Source of the DNA: Streptomyces sp. NBC_01317
Lineage (GTDB): Bacteria; Actinomycetota; Actinomycetes; Streptomycetales; Streptomycetaceae
Direction of reading: 5' to 3'
NCBI RefSeq assembly: GCF_035961655.1
Contig: NZ_CP108393.1
Location: 4,385,501-4,449,500 of the forward strand
Length of the DNA: 64,000 nucleotides
Shown here: piece by piece, positions 1 through 7,583 of the stretch
How positions within the stretch are numbered: the first letter of the stretch is position 1
How the letters are laid out: each line of letters opens with the position of its first letter
The notes under the pieces: generated by a model
The model's database searches: none
Told to the model about the DNA's origin: nothing
The model's input: only the letters and a program-made list of their open reading frames with translations
Translations under genes and position numbers: made by a program

Positions 1-514
1 TCGCGACGGCGAAGGTGGCGCCGAGGTAGCCGCTGTAGCGGCCGCGCTCGCGCGGGGCGATCATCGCGGCCATGACGATCTGGGAGAGGGCGGAGAGACC
101 GCCGACGCCGATGCCCTGGAAGACGCGGCAGATGATCAGCATCCCGGCGCTCTGCGAGAGGCCGGCGACCATCGAACCCGTCACATAGATGACCAGGGCT
201 ATCTGGACCAGCAGCTTCTTGCTGAAGAGGTCGGAGAGCTTGCCCCACAGGGGGGTGGTGGCCGTCATCGCCAGCAGCGAGGCGGTGACCACCCAGCTGT
301 ACGCGCTCTGGCCGCCGCCGAGGTCGGAGACGATCTCGGGGAGCGCGTTGGTGACGATCGTCGAGGAGAGGATCGCGACGAAGAGACCCAGGAGGAGCCC
401 GGAGAGCGCCTCCATGATCTGACGGTGTGTCATGGGAGCGCCCGTCACGGGGGCGGGTTCGCCGCCACGCTTGGCGTGGCCGCCCCGCACACCGGTCGGT
501 GTGGTCGTAGCCAT
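1..514 (-). CDS. MFS multidrug exporter, DHA2/EmrB-QacA type (C-terminal part outside window)
   Basis: The minus strand is open from an ATG at 514 to the window edge, giving about 171 residues of the N-terminal part. The reading has a short hydrophilic head, then a membrane segment ending in LSSTIVTNALPEI, the position of the DHA2 motif LDxTIVNVALP. A WGKLSDLF sequence follows, matching MFS motif A between TM2 and TM3. The family exports drugs or metabolites by proton antiport at the cytoplasmic membrane. It lies 52 bp downstream of a MarR-type regulator on the same strand, the usual regulator-pump arrangement. The substrate cannot be read from the sequence. Confidence 0.85.
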   Translation of the reverse strand, partial: MATTTPTGVRGGHAKRGGEPAPVTGAPMTHRQIMEALSGLLLGLFVAILSSTIVTNALPEIVSDLGGGQSAYSWVVTASLLAMTATTPLWGKLSDLFSKKLLVQIALVIYVTGSMVAGLSQSAGMLIICRVFQGIGVGGLSALSQIVMAAMIAPRERGRYSGYLGATFAVA

Positions 515-566
515 GGAATTCCTTGTCCTGTGTCCTGTGTCGTCTGTCGTCCTGGACGCTCTCGCG

Positions 567-1040
567 TCAGAAGCTGTCGCGCGGCGGGCCGGGTCGGAAG
601 CTGTCGCGCGGCGGGTCGGGTGAGAAGCTCTCGCGCAGCCGGTCGAGCAGGGCGCCGAGCCGGCCGACGTCGTCGTCGGTCCAGTCGGCGAGCGCGTACG
701 CGAACGTCTCGGTCGTCCGCCGCGTCAGCTCGTCCAGCAGCAGGTGACCCGCCGGGGTCAGCCGCAGGATCCGCGAGCGCCTGTCCGCGGGGTCGGGGGA
801 CCGGGCGAGCCAGCCGCGCCGGGCGGCGTGGGCCACGTGCCTGCTGGTGACCGACATGTCGACCGCCAGCAGCTCGGCGAGGCGGCTCATCCGCATCTCG
901 CCGTACCGGTCCAGCGTGGTCAGTACGGCGGCGCAGCCACCCGGGCAGTCGGCGGGCAGAGTCCGTGCCAGACCTCGTTTGACGACCCCGATGGCGCTGA
1001 GTTGCCGGGCCAGCTCCGCGTACCGACTCCGTGCGGCCAT
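567..1040 (-). CDS. MarR-family transcriptional regulator
   Basis: A 157-residue protein starting at the ATG at 1040 (MAARSRYAEL). The central winged helix-turn-helix reads LTTLDRYGEMRMSRLAELL, then VDMSVTSRHV, with the wing containing DPADRRSR, the typical MarR wing D-x-R-D-x-R pattern. An N-terminal CPGGC pair of cysteines is present. The C terminus repeats RDSFRPGPPRDSF, encoded by near-identical 19-24 bp repeats. In-frame ATGs exist upstream, but the chosen start fits the family length. It probably represses the adjacent exporter and itself. The ligand is unknown. Confidence 0.85.
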   Translation of the reverse strand: MAARSRYAELARQLSAIGVVKRGLARTLPADCPGGCAAVLTTLDRYGEMRMSRLAELLAVDMSVTSRHVAHAARRGWLARSPDPADRRSRILRLTPAGHLLLDELTRRTTETFAYALADWTDDDVGRLGALLDRLRESFSPDPPRDSFRPGPPRDSF

Positions 1041-1093
1041 CGGCCCCGCCCTCCCCGCCGTCTTCCCGCCGTCCGAACGGTCGCCCCTCCCTA

Positions 1094-1142
1094 TCTTGTT
1101 GCTTGGGGCAACCATAGAACTGTAGAAGCAGTTGGTTGCTAC
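1094..1142 (-). promoter_or_regulatory. Candidate MarR operator/promoter region
   Basis: About 60-100 bp upstream of the marR start are clustered inverted repeats. GTTGC at 1098-1102 pairs with GCAAC at 1108-1112, GCAACC at 1108-1113 pairs with GGTTGC at 1134-1139, and an imperfect 21-bp palindrome runs from GTAG (1122) to CTAC (1142). Such dyads are what dimeric MarR proteins bind. No clear -10/-35 pair could be fixed by eye. Confidence 0.4.
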
Positions 1143-1321
1143 AGGCAAATGAAAGCGGGCCGAGAGGGGTAAAGGAACCCAAAAGGCTTGGCAGGGCACG
1201 GGTCAACGACGGGCGCGAGAGGACGCCGGGGGCCCCGGAGGCGTCACCGGGGCGGATTCACGGCGATCGGCGGTGGGCCCGGGGTTGGGCGGGGTGCGCG
1301 CGTTCGCTAGGGTCCTGCCCC

Positions 1322-1531
1322 ATGGCACACAACCCCCATGCCCCGCAGGGACCCGAGGGAAATCCCGACCCCGCGGGCAGCACTCAGATGTTCCGCGCGT
1401 TTGTCGACGACGGTGAGCCGGAGCGCCGGCAGGCACCTCAGCAGCAGAGCGGGCCGAAGGTCGGACTGATCGTCGGCGTCGTCGCGGTGGTCGTCGTCCT
1501 GGCCGTGGTGGCCTGGCTGGCCTTCGGCTGA
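1322..1531 (+). CDS. Small single-pass membrane protein
   Basis: A 69-residue protein with a polar, Pro/Gln-rich N-terminal half (MAHNPHAPQGPEG) and a C-terminal hydrophobic helix (VGLIVGVVAVVVVLAVVAWLAF) ending almost at the terminus. This is a tail-anchored or single-pass arrangement. The gene is divergent from marR and ends 140 bp before the stop of the convergent sigma factor gene. In S. coelicolor a similar small gene sits beside sigN, as far as I recall. The function is unknown, and no catalytic residues are visible. Confidence 0.7.
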   Translation: MAHNPHAPQGPEGNPDPAGSTQMFRAFVDDGEPERRQAPQQQSGPKVGLIVGVVAVVVVLAVVAWLAFG

Positions 1532-1627
1532 GCCCACAGGGCCGTCCCCCGAGGGCGGCGGCAGCGAAGCCTGTGACGTCCGATGTCCTGTCCGCTGATT
1601 CTTCGACTGATGCTTCGTCACCGCGGA

Positions 1628-1661
1628 ACCCCGCCCGGAAATCCGGACACGAGGGCGGGGT
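1628..1661. terminator. Hairpin between convergent genes
   Basis: ACCCCGCCC (1628-1636) and GGGCGGGGT (1653-1661) form a 9-bp GC stem with a 16-nt loop. It lies just past the stop of the sigma gene (minus) and after the small membrane gene (plus), so it may terminate both. There is no long T tract, as is common in Streptomyces. Confidence 0.5.
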
Positions 1662-1670
1662 CCGCCGGCG

Positions 1671-2555
1671 TCAGTCCGAGATCAGGCCTTCCCGCAACTG
1701 CGCGAGCGTACGGGTCAGAAGGCGCGAGACGTGCATCTGGGAGATGCCCACCTCTTCGCCGATCTGCGACTGGGTCATGTTCGCGAAGAACCGCAGCATG
1801 ATGATCTGCCGCTCGCGGGGTGGGAGTTTGGCGAGGAGCGGCTTGAGCGACTCGCGGTACTCCACCCCCTCCAGCGCCATGTCCTCGTAGCCGAGCCGGT
1901 CCGCGAGCGAACCCTCGCCGCCGTCGTCCTCCGGGGAGGGCGAGTCCAGCGAGGAGGCGGTGTACGCGTTCCCGACGGCGAGGCCGTCGACGACGTCCTC
2001 CTCCGACACCCCGAGCACCACGGCCAGTTCGGGCACGGTCGGGGAGCGGTCCAGCTTCTGCGCCAGCTCGTCGCTGGCCTTCGTCAGCGCGAGGCGCAGC
2101 TCCTGGAGCCGGCGCGGGACGCGTACCGACCACGACGTGTCGCGGAAGAAGCGCTTGATCTCGCCCACGACCGTCGGCATCGCGAACGTCGGGAATTCCA
2201 CGCCCCGTTCGCAGTCGAACCGGTCGATCGCCTTGATCAGGCCGATCGTGCCGACCTGGACGATGTCCTCCATCGGCTCGTTGCGGCTGCGGAACCGCGC
2301 CGCCGCGTACCGCACCAGCGGCAGGTTGAGCTCGATGAGGGTGTCCCGTACGTAGGTGCGCTCCGGGCTGTCCTGGTCGAGCACGGCGAGCCGCAGGAAC
2401 AGGGAGCGGGACAGAGTGCGGGTGTCGATGGCTTCCGGCTGGGACACCCGCGGCTGGATCACGGCCACGGTGTCGAGCACGGTGTCGAGAGCCTCGGGCG
2501 CGGGAGCGCTCTTTGTGAGCGTGAGCACCTTCGAGCTGCCCTGTTCTACGGACAT
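1671..2555 (-). CDS. sigN: SigB/SigF-family RNA polymerase sigma factor (SigN-like)
   Basis: A 294-residue alternative sigma factor of the stress/sporulation group. Region 2 is clear: [20 protein letters not shown], then [17 protein letters not shown] and the promoter-melting [19 protein letters not shown]. Region 3 follows (VPRRLQEL). Region 4 contains LPPRERQIIMLRFF and the [24 protein letters not shown]. It binds core polymerase and redirects transcription, and the family is usually controlled by anti-sigma/anti-anti-sigma partners, none of which is encoded beside it. It is a close paralogue of the next gene, so this is a local duplication. The SigN assignment rests on gene order recalled from S. 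coelicolor (SCO4034), not on a search. Confidence 0.75.
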   Translation of the reverse strand: MSVEQGSSKVLTLTKSAPAPEALDTVLDTVAVIQPRVSQPEAIDTRTLSRSLFLRLAVLDQDSPERTYVRDTLIELNLPLVRYAAARFRSRNEPMEDIVQVGTIGLIKAIDRFDCERGVEFPTFAMPTVVGEIKRFFRDTSWSVRVPRRLQELRLALTKASDELAQKLDRSPTVPELAVVLGVSEEDVVDGLAVGNAYTASSLDSPSPEDDGGEGSLADRLGYEDMALEGVEYRESLKPLLAKLPPRERQIIMLRFFANMTQSQIGEEVGISQMHVSRLLTRTLAQLREGLISD

Positions 2556-2663
2556 GCCACCCCCTTGAGGTCGCGGACGGTCGCGGCGGCCGCTCCCGTC
2601 GGAGGAACGCAGCCTCCACCTGAATACCGGCGGTGGGGCTGCGGCAAACGCGGTTCCAGCAGA

Positions 2664-2703
2664 ATGTCACATGTCGGCAACACGCTGTAGTGACATGTCG
2701 ACA
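2664..2703. promoter_or_regulatory. Inverted/direct repeat cluster upstream of sigN-like gene
   Basis: About 110 bp before the sigma start, ATGTCAC (2664-2670) and GTGACAT (2690-2696) form a 7-bp inverted repeat. ACATGTCG occurs twice in direct orientation (2669-2676 and 2693-2700), and TGTCGACA at 2696-2703 is a perfect palindrome. The density of dyads suggests an operator for a dimeric regulator. Which regulator is unknown. Confidence 0.4.
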
Positions 2704-2800
2704 AGTAAGGGTGACGTCTGCGCAGGAAAGAGGGGGTGTGGGGCTTTTCCGGGAGGCGCGCGGGACAAAAGGCGGGGAAGCGCGAAAGTACCCCCGCGAG

Positions 2801-3712
2801 CTACGCCTCGATCCGATTTGCGGATCGCAGCCGGGCAAAGCTTCGGGCAAGAAGCCTTGACACATGCATCTGGGAGACGCCCAATTCCTGACTGATCTGC
2901 GACTGCGTCAGATTGTTGTAATAGCGCAGCATCAGGATCCGCTGTTCCCGCTCGGGAAGTTGTACGAGGAGATGGCGTACGAGGTCGCGGTGCTCGACCC
3001 CGGCCAGCGCCGGGTCCTCGTAGCCGAGCCGGTCCAGCAGGCCGGGCAGTCCGTCGCCCTCCTGGGCGGCCTCCAGGGAGGTCGCGTGGTACGAGCGGCC
3101 CGCCTCGATGCAGGCGAGGACCTCCTCCTCGGAGATCTTCAGCCGCTCCGCGATCTCGGCGGTGGTGGGGGTGCGGCCGTGAGCCGTCGTCAGGTCCTCG
3201 GTGGCGCCGGTGACCTGGACCCACAGCTCGTGCAGCCGGCGCGGGACGTGCACGGTCCGTACGTTGTCGCGGAAGTAGCGTTTGATCTCGCCGACGACGG
3301 TCGGCATCGCGAAGGTCGGGAACTGCACCCCGCGCTCGGGGTCGAACCGGTCGATGGCGTTGATCAGACCGATCGTGCCGACCTGGACGACGTCCTCCAT
3401 CGGTTCGTTACGGCTCCGGAAGCGCGCGGCGGCGTACCGCACCAGGGGCAGGTTGGCCTCGATGAGCGCTCCGCGCACGCGGCTGTGCTCGCGGGTGCCC
3501 GGTTCGAGGTCCTTGAGCTGGGCGAAGAGGAGCTGCGTCAGGGCGCGGGTGTCGGCGCCACGGCTCTGGGCGGTGGTGGGGCGGGACTCGGTGTCGGGTC
3601 TGGGTTCGAGGGGGGGCTCGGGCACGTGTTCGGGGCGGGGCTCGCTCCCGACCCGTGGTCCGGTCTCGTTCTGGGGCGGCACTTGAGGCGTAGTACTGGC
3701 CGGCACGGTCAC
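2801..3712 (-). CDS. sigF: SigB/SigF-family RNA polymerase sigma factor (SigF-like)
   Basis: A 303-residue sigma factor starting at the GTG at 3712 with AAAGGGG as its ribosome binding site. It has a long Pro/Glu-rich N-terminal extension of about 60 residues. Region 2 then reads [20 protein letters not shown] with [19 protein letters not shown], and region 4 reads [14 protein letters not shown] with [22 protein letters not shown]. coelicolor SigF (SCO4035) acts in late spore maturation. The symbol is assigned from gene order and the N-terminal extension, from memory. Downstream is the paralogous sigma gene. The leaders of both genes share the same GCCACCCC(C)TT block on the plus strand. Confidence 0.75.
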   Translation of the reverse strand: MTVPASTTPQVPPQNETGPRVGSEPRPEHVPEPPLEPRPDTESRPTTAQSRGADTRALTQLLFAQLKDLEPGTREHSRVRGALIEANLPLVRYAAARFRSRNEPMEDVVQVGTIGLINAIDRFDPERGVQFPTFAMPTVVGEIKRYFRDNVRTVHVPRRLHELWVQVTGATEDLTTAHGRTPTTAEIAERLKISEEEVLACIEAGRSYHATSLEAAQEGDGLPGLLDRLGYEDPALAGVEHRDLVRHLLVQLPEREQRILMLRYYNNLTQSQISQELGVSQMHVSRLLARSFARLRSANRIEA

Positions 3713-3842
3713 GCCACCCCTTTGCGGTCGACTACGGTCAACTCATCCGTCAAAAGCGGTCATAGCATCACAAGACATGTGCACTGTGTGCAAGCACCCG
3801 ATAACACCGTGTTGACGGCAAGTTGGGGTAATAAACCCAAAA

Positions 3843-3867
3843 GCCCCACACCGGAGAGGTGTGGGGC
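3843..3867 (-). terminator. Intrinsic terminator of the Dabb gene
   Basis: GCCCCACACC (3843-3852), loop GGAGA, and GGTGTGGGGC (3858-3867) make a perfect 10-bp hairpin. It lies 16 bp past the Dabb stop. In the direction of transcription it is followed by TTTTGGGTTT, a recognisable U-rich tail. Confidence 0.85.
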
Positions 3868-3882
3868 AGGGGGAGCGGAGGC

Positions 3883-4176
3883 TCAGAACTCGTAGTCGGC
3901 GATCACCCAGGTGGCGAATTCGCGCCACTGCGCGACGGCCGCCTGATGGGCGGGGTGGTCGGCGTACCGCTGGAGCGCATCGCGGTCCGCCACGGCCGAG
4001 TTGATGGCGAAGTCGTAGGCGATGGGCCGGTCGCTGATGTTCCAGGCGCACTCCCAGGACGTCAGCTCGGCGACCTGCCCGCCCAGCTCCTCGAAGGCCT
4101 TCGCCCCGGCGATCGCGCGGGGCTCGTCACGCGAGACACCCTCGTTGAGCTTGAAGAGGACCAGGTGGCGGATCAA
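3883..4176 (-). CDS. Dabb-family (stress-responsive alpha/beta barrel) protein
   Basis: A 97-residue protein beginning MIRHLVLFKLNEGVS and ending VIADYEF, the beginning and end expected of a dimeric alpha/beta-barrel (Dabb) domain. The mid-section YDFAINSAVADRDALQRYADHPAHQ carries the conserved DRDALQxYxxHPxHQ pattern. These small cytoplasmic proteins form ferredoxin-like dimers. Some are stress-induced or aldehyde-modifying, but most have no assigned reaction. The gene is monocistronic, with its own terminator downstream and a small membrane gene upstream on the same strand. Confidence 0.8.
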   Translation of the reverse strand: MIRHLVLFKLNEGVSRDEPRAIAGAKAFEELGGQVAELTSWECAWNISDRPIAYDFAINSAVADRDALQRYADHPAHQAAVAQWREFATWVIADYEF

Positions 4177-4221
4177 GGGGCACTCCTAGGGGTGCGGCGG
4201 GGTGCGGCGGGTACGGCGGCG

Positions 4222-4386
4222 CTACTGGACGAGCTCCGTCATGAACGTACCGACGCTCTTCGCGGCGCTCGAAATGCCCTCGAACCCTACCTGGACGAGA
4301 TCCGCGGCCCGTTCCGGGGATTTGACGATCGTGAAGAGCACGAAGACGGTGACCGCGTAGAACACGATCTTTCTCGTTTGCGCCAT
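4222..4386 (-). CDS. Small membrane-associated protein, unknown
   Basis: A 54-residue protein starting MAQTRKIVFYAVTVFVLFTIV, so one membrane helix immediately after a basic N-terminus. A short amphipathic tail ends KSVGTFMTELVQ. The ATG at 4386 is preceded on the minus strand by GGGAATGG-like purines. Small proteins of this form are common in Streptomyces, but I do not recognise a functional family. It lies 45 bp upstream of the Dabb gene and could be co-transcribed with it. Confidence 0.6.
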   Translation of the reverse strand: MAQTRKIVFYAVTVFVLFTIVKSPERAADLVQVGFEGISSAAKSVGTFMTELVQ

Positions 4387-4645
4387 TCCCCACTGCCTCC
4401 CCAGCCGCGTCCACGGGCCGCCCCCTGTGCGGTCGCGAGAGTCTAACCGTATGAACGCCGATGTTCGGAGGGTGTTCGAGCGTCGCGTCCGTACGTCCGG
4501 CCCGGGGCGGGGGAAGAGGCCCGGCAAAGGCACGCCAATCCAGCCGAAAACAAACGAACACCCTATATATCAACAACATACCGATCATATATTGACCTTC
4601 GGGGTAAATTCGGCGGAGGGGGAACGCGCTCGGCGAGAGGAAGCC

Positions 4646-5519
4646 ATGCCCACCCGTCCCTTCCGTTTCGGCGTCAGCCTGCTGACCCCCGGATCGCGCT
4701 CCGCCTGGCAGGCCCGGGTCCGGCAGGCCGGGGATCTTGGCTACGACGTCCTCCAGGTGCCCGACCACCTGGGCATGCCGGCGCCGTTCCCCGCCCTGGT
4801 CTCCGCCCGCCGAGGCGACCACCACGATGCGGGTGGGCACCCTCGTCCTCAACACCGGTTTCTACCGGCCCGCCGTCCTGGTCCGGGACGTCGCCCACAC
4901 CGACCAGCTCACGGAGGGCCGGCTGGAACTGGGCCTGGGCGCCGGTTACCTGGCCGCCGAGTTCGAGGCCGCCGAACTGCCGTTCCCCGCCCCGGGCCGG
5001 CGGATCGACCATCTCACGCACACGGTCGCCGAACTGCGCAGGCTGTTCGCCTCCGAGCAGCACCTGCCCCCCGTACACCAGCGCCCGGGCCCACCGCTCC
5101 TGCTGGGCGGCGTCGGTGACCGCATGCTCCGGCTGGCCGCGAAGGAGGCCGACATCGTCGGTTTCCCGGTCATGTCGATCGCCACGCCACCGGGCGGAGA
5201 CCCCCGGGAGGTCCTGGCGGAACGGATCGAGTTCGTACGGACCGAGGCGGGCGCCCGCTTCGCCGGCCTGGAGCTGAACCTGTTCGTCTCCGCGGTGGTC
5301 CTGGCCGACCCGGCCGAGGCGGACCTGACGACGATGCGCCGCATCGCCCCCACCCTGACGGACGAACAGATCCTCCGGATGCCCAACGTCCTGGTCGGCT
5401 CGGAACGCCAGATCGCCGACACCCTGACCGGCTACCGCGAGACGTACGGCCTGACCTACTTCTCCGTACTGGAAGCACACATGACGGACTTCGCGAGGGT
5501 CATCGCCCACCTGCGCTGA
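4646..5519 (+). pseudogene. Luciferase-like (LLM) F420-dependent oxidoreductase, interrupted by a +1 frameshift
   Basis: The N-terminal part reads MPTRPFRFGVSLLTPGSRSA and DVLQVPDHLGMPAPFPALVSA in one frame. From about 4815 the homologous reading continues in the next frame as AEATTTMRVGTLVLNTGFYRP, through GRLELGLGAGYLAAEF and LLLGGVGDRMLRLAA, to the stop at 5519. The whole span is 874 bp, one base more than a multiple of three. This fits a single inserted base in gtctccgcccgccgag (about 4800-4816). When intact, this family uses F420 or FMN to oxidise or reduce unknown substrates. The start has a GAGAGG ribosome site. The frame break could be real or a sequencing error. Confidence 0.75.
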
Positions 5520-5570
5520 ACCGCCCTGCGCTGAACCGCCCTGCGCTGAACCGCCCCGCGCTGAGCCGGT
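5511..5570. repeat. 15-bp tandem repeat at the 3' end of the LLM gene
   Basis: CTGCGCTGAACCGCC occurs three times in tandem (5511-5525, 5526-5540, 5541-5555), followed by a 12/15 matching copy. Each unit contains the gene's terminal Arg-stop (CGC TGA), so the stop codon region itself was duplicated. Confidence 0.9.
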
Positions 5571-5585
5571 CCACGTCCGGAGGGA

Positions 5586-6026
5586 TCAGACGCGGACCCA
5601 CTCCACGGGACTGCCGCGATCGACGGACGCGGCATGGCAGAGCTTCGGGATGTGGGAACCGTCGGTGGAGGCAACCTTCATCGGTCCGCTCGAACATGCC
5701 GCCGTGGCGACCACGAGCGCGTCGACGACGTTCTCGTGACCGTCGAGGCCGGCGTCCTCCAGCAGTTGTGCCGCACGGTCGGCGATGAACTCGGTCGCGG
5801 GAATGACGGTGAGCCGGGAGCGGAGCCAGCGCAGGTGGTTCGCCGCCTGTCCGGTGCGGCGGACCTCGGCGATGCTGACGGTGGAGATCGCGGCCGCGTA
5901 TCCCTCGGCTTCGGCGACCTTGAGCATCAGGGTCATCCCGCGGTCCCGTTCGGCCAGCAGGGACAGTGGCTGTGCGTCGAGGATGAGGAGGGCGCGCGGA
6001 AACGCCGCGGTCACTCGCCGTGCCAT
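5586..6026 (-). CDS. PIN-domain toxin, VapC-like
   Basis: A 146-residue protein with the PIN-fold signature. The first acidic residue is in LLILDAQPLSLLAERD, a conserved Ser/Glu follows in ISTVSIAEVRRTG, and later acidic positions are in ENVVDALVVATA and the STDGSHIPKL strand. PIN toxins are Mg-dependent ribonucleases that cut tRNA, rRNA or mRNA until held by their antitoxin. The start overlaps the end of the antitoxin gene by 16 bp, the typical coupled arrangement. It sits between a damaged oxidoreductase gene and a TIGR02391 gene, just outside the AICE. Confidence 0.75.
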   Translation of the reverse strand: MARRVTAAFPRALLILDAQPLSLLAERDRGMTLMLKVAEAEGYAAAISTVSIAEVRRTGQAANHLRWLRSRLTVIPATEFIADRAAQLLEDAGLDGHENVVDALVVATAACSSGPMKVASTDGSHIPKLCHAASVDRGSPVEWVRV

Positions 6027-6259
6027 GCGCGGCGGGCCTCCTCGATCTCTTCGGATGTGAACGAGCCGTGCTCGTCCTCGTACGCCTCGACGATTTCCCT
6101 GGTCTTGGTCAGGGCGAGGGCGTGTTCGACGGCGTCGGAGACGAAGCGCGAGAACCCGCGCGCGCCTGTGCGGGCTTCGACCTCGCGGGCCAGCGACCTG
6201 GGGATGGTGACCGACTTCTTGACGGTGGTCTCGTCCGGGGGTGCGTGCTCGATGGCCAT
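6011..6259 (-). CDS. VapB-like antitoxin (ribbon-helix-helix)
   Basis: An 82-residue protein. The N-terminal part KKSVTIPRSLAREVEART has the strand-helix pattern of a ribbon-helix-helix DNA-binding domain, and the FSRFVSDAVEHALAL helix follows. The acidic C-terminal tail (EAYEDEHGSFTSEEIEEARR) is the expected toxin-binding part. It precedes and overlaps the PIN toxin gene. Such antitoxins neutralise the toxin and autorepress the operon. The ATG at 6259 was chosen because it opens the recognisable domain and lies just downstream of a good -10 element. Confidence 0.75.
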   Translation of the reverse strand: MAIEHAPPDETTVKKSVTIPRSLAREVEARTGARGFSRFVSDAVEHALALTKTREIVEAYEDEHGSFTSEEIEEARRAWHGE

Positions 6260-6295
6260 GCCCGCATTATCCCACTAGGAGTAGGACTTTTGTCC
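6260..6295 (-). promoter_or_regulatory. Candidate promoter of the toxin-antitoxin operon
   Basis: On the minus strand GATAAT lies only 6 nt before the ATG, with TGGACA/GACAAA-like hexamers 17-19 nt further upstream. This spacing would put the transcription start at or beside the ATG, a leaderless mRNA. GGACAAAAGTCC is a small dyad overlapping the -35 region and is a possible antitoxin operator. Confidence 0.45.
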
Positions 6296-6434
6296 AGTCG
6301 AGTGGAGGTGTCCCTGATGGCCTCCTGGTACGGGGTGACAGACCGGCCCGACGATGGACACCGGAGCCGCCGGGGCGCTCGTACGCGCCCGGCGAGGTGG
6401 CGGAGGCGGCCACGCGGCCTGTCCCTCGTCCGGC

Positions 6435-7175
6435 CTAGTACACGACCTGGCACTGATCCATGAGCCGTGCGACCACGCTGAAGGTGGCCAACTGCTCCAG
6501 CGCCTCTTGCTCCGCCAAGTCGCCTGTTTCGTGGGCGGCGGGGTTTCGGAGCGCGGAGTAGGCCCCTTGGCCTAGTTGCAGGGCGCCACGTTGGCGTGTC
6601 TGGACCCCGGGGTCGGATTGATCACCAGGGATCCGCAGCCGCGGTTTACCCGGCTCGGGGGCCTTGTCGCTCAGGGCCTCTTGGACGAGCTTGGCATCCG
6701 ATACGTCACGCCGGCCCAGCTTGTTCTGAAGGCGGGCGTTGATCGACGTCGCGGCGGCGTGGACTGCGGCCCGGTAGTGCTCGGACTCCCAGAAGGTGCG
6801 CGCGGCGTCCCACACCCACGGGTGGAGCTGGTCGGCGTGCAGGGCGGGGGTGTCTGGCGTCAGGCGGATCGCCCACTCGTCCATGTCGGCGAGTATTCCG
6901 AGGCCACGACGAACCTGGCTTACGGCAGCGTGCCGTCCACTCCCGCTCTCGACGTTAAAGTCCGCCACGAGCGCGGGGTCGAGGCGACTGAGAATCTTCC
7001 TGACCGTGGGCTCCGCCTTGATCATCTCCGTGCGAAGCCCCGGAAGCTCAGGATTGGCCGGGCGTGGCCGTTCGGAGAGCGAGAGCGCGTCGGGCGAAGG
7101 TCCGCTTGCCGTCACGTACTTGGTCACAAGCGCATCAAACGCCTCGAGCCGTTGCTGCATCCAGTCACGATCCAC
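6435..7175 (-). CDS. TIGR02391 / Hypoth_Ymh family protein
   Basis: A 246-residue protein. The C-terminal half carries the family pattern: HYRAAVHAAATSINARLQNK, KLVQEALS, then a GALQLGQGAYSALRNPAAHE segment in which RNPAAHE is the most conserved stretch. The N-terminal half is a predicted helical, non-conserved region. Members occur in phages, mobile elements and defence islands and have been linked to abortive infection by context, with an unproven mechanism. It is the last gene before the left att site and is transcribed away from the element. Confidence 0.75.
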   Translation of the reverse strand: MDRDWMQQRLEAFDALVTKYVTASGPSPDALSLSERPRPANPELPGLRTEMIKAEPTVRKILSRLDPALVADFNVESGSGRHAAVSQVRRGLGILADMDEWAIRLTPDTPALHADQLHPWVWDAARTFWESEHYRAAVHAAATSINARLQNKLGRRDVSDAKLVQEALSDKAPEPGKPRLRIPGDQSDPGVQTRQRGALQLGQGAYSALRNPAAHETGDLAEQEALEQLATFSVVARLMDQCQVVY

Positions 7176-7252
7176 GCAAGCAGGGTAGAGGTGGACGGAC
7201 AGGTCAACAGCAAGATTTCCACTCCGAGGTGACCAACTGGGATGGAAGCCGA

Positions 7253-7285
7253 AGAGGCGCCCGGTTCATAGAACCGGGCGCCTCT
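7253..7285. terminator. Strong hairpin terminator next to the left att site
   Basis: AGAGGCGCCCGGTTC (7253-7267), loop ATA, and GAACCGGGCGCCTCT (7271-7285) make a perfect 15-bp stem. It lies 6 bp outside the left att site. Before integration it would have directly followed the 3' end of tRNA-Ser on the minus strand, so it is probably the original tRNA terminator. Confidence 0.85.
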
Positions 7286-7291
7286 CCATAT

Positions 7292-7348
7292 CTGCGGTAG
7301 CGGAGGGATTTGAACCCTCGGTGAGTTTCCCCACACTCGCTTTCGAGG
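7292..7348. other. Left attachment site (partial tRNA-Ser copy)
   Basis: This 57-bp segment is identical to 22441-22497 and covers the tRNA-Ser 3' end up to the anticodon loop. Sequences diverge immediately on both sides (T versus C before, TC versus CG after). The 5' half of the tRNA is absent here, so this copy is not a functional tRNA. Confidence 0.95.
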
Positions 7349-7465
7349 TCTGTTCGTGCTGGTCAGAGCCGTGTTCGCCGCCGTTCATCTCCGTTCACGC
7401 CGCCGTTTTGGCGCTGCGGCGAGCCGAGCTGTGTACCCCCGTGAACGCTTCCGGACGGCGGTGAA

Positions 7466-7485
7466 TGAGACGGGAACTGAGACGG
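7466..7485 (+). other. Integrase arm-type sites, left end
   Basis: TGAGACGG occurs at 7466-7473 and 7478-7485, separated by GAAC. The same pair with the same 4-nt spacing occurs at the right end (22375-22394). Matched repeats on both sides of the reconstituted attP are the expected layout of arm-binding sites for a tyrosine integrase. They lie about 118 bp from the core. Confidence 0.75.
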
Positions 7486-7583
7486 TCCAGTCATGCGACG
7501 CTTGGCCTAGTCCGGGTATGCATACAGCGAGAATGCATGTTGCGGACCCTGGACAGACGACGAAGCGGGGAGAGGGAGAACAG

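Noticed and set aside
7292..7348. A second tRNA-Ser gene
   Set aside because: Only the 3' half is present. The sequence diverges beyond the anticodon loop, so it is an att site copy.
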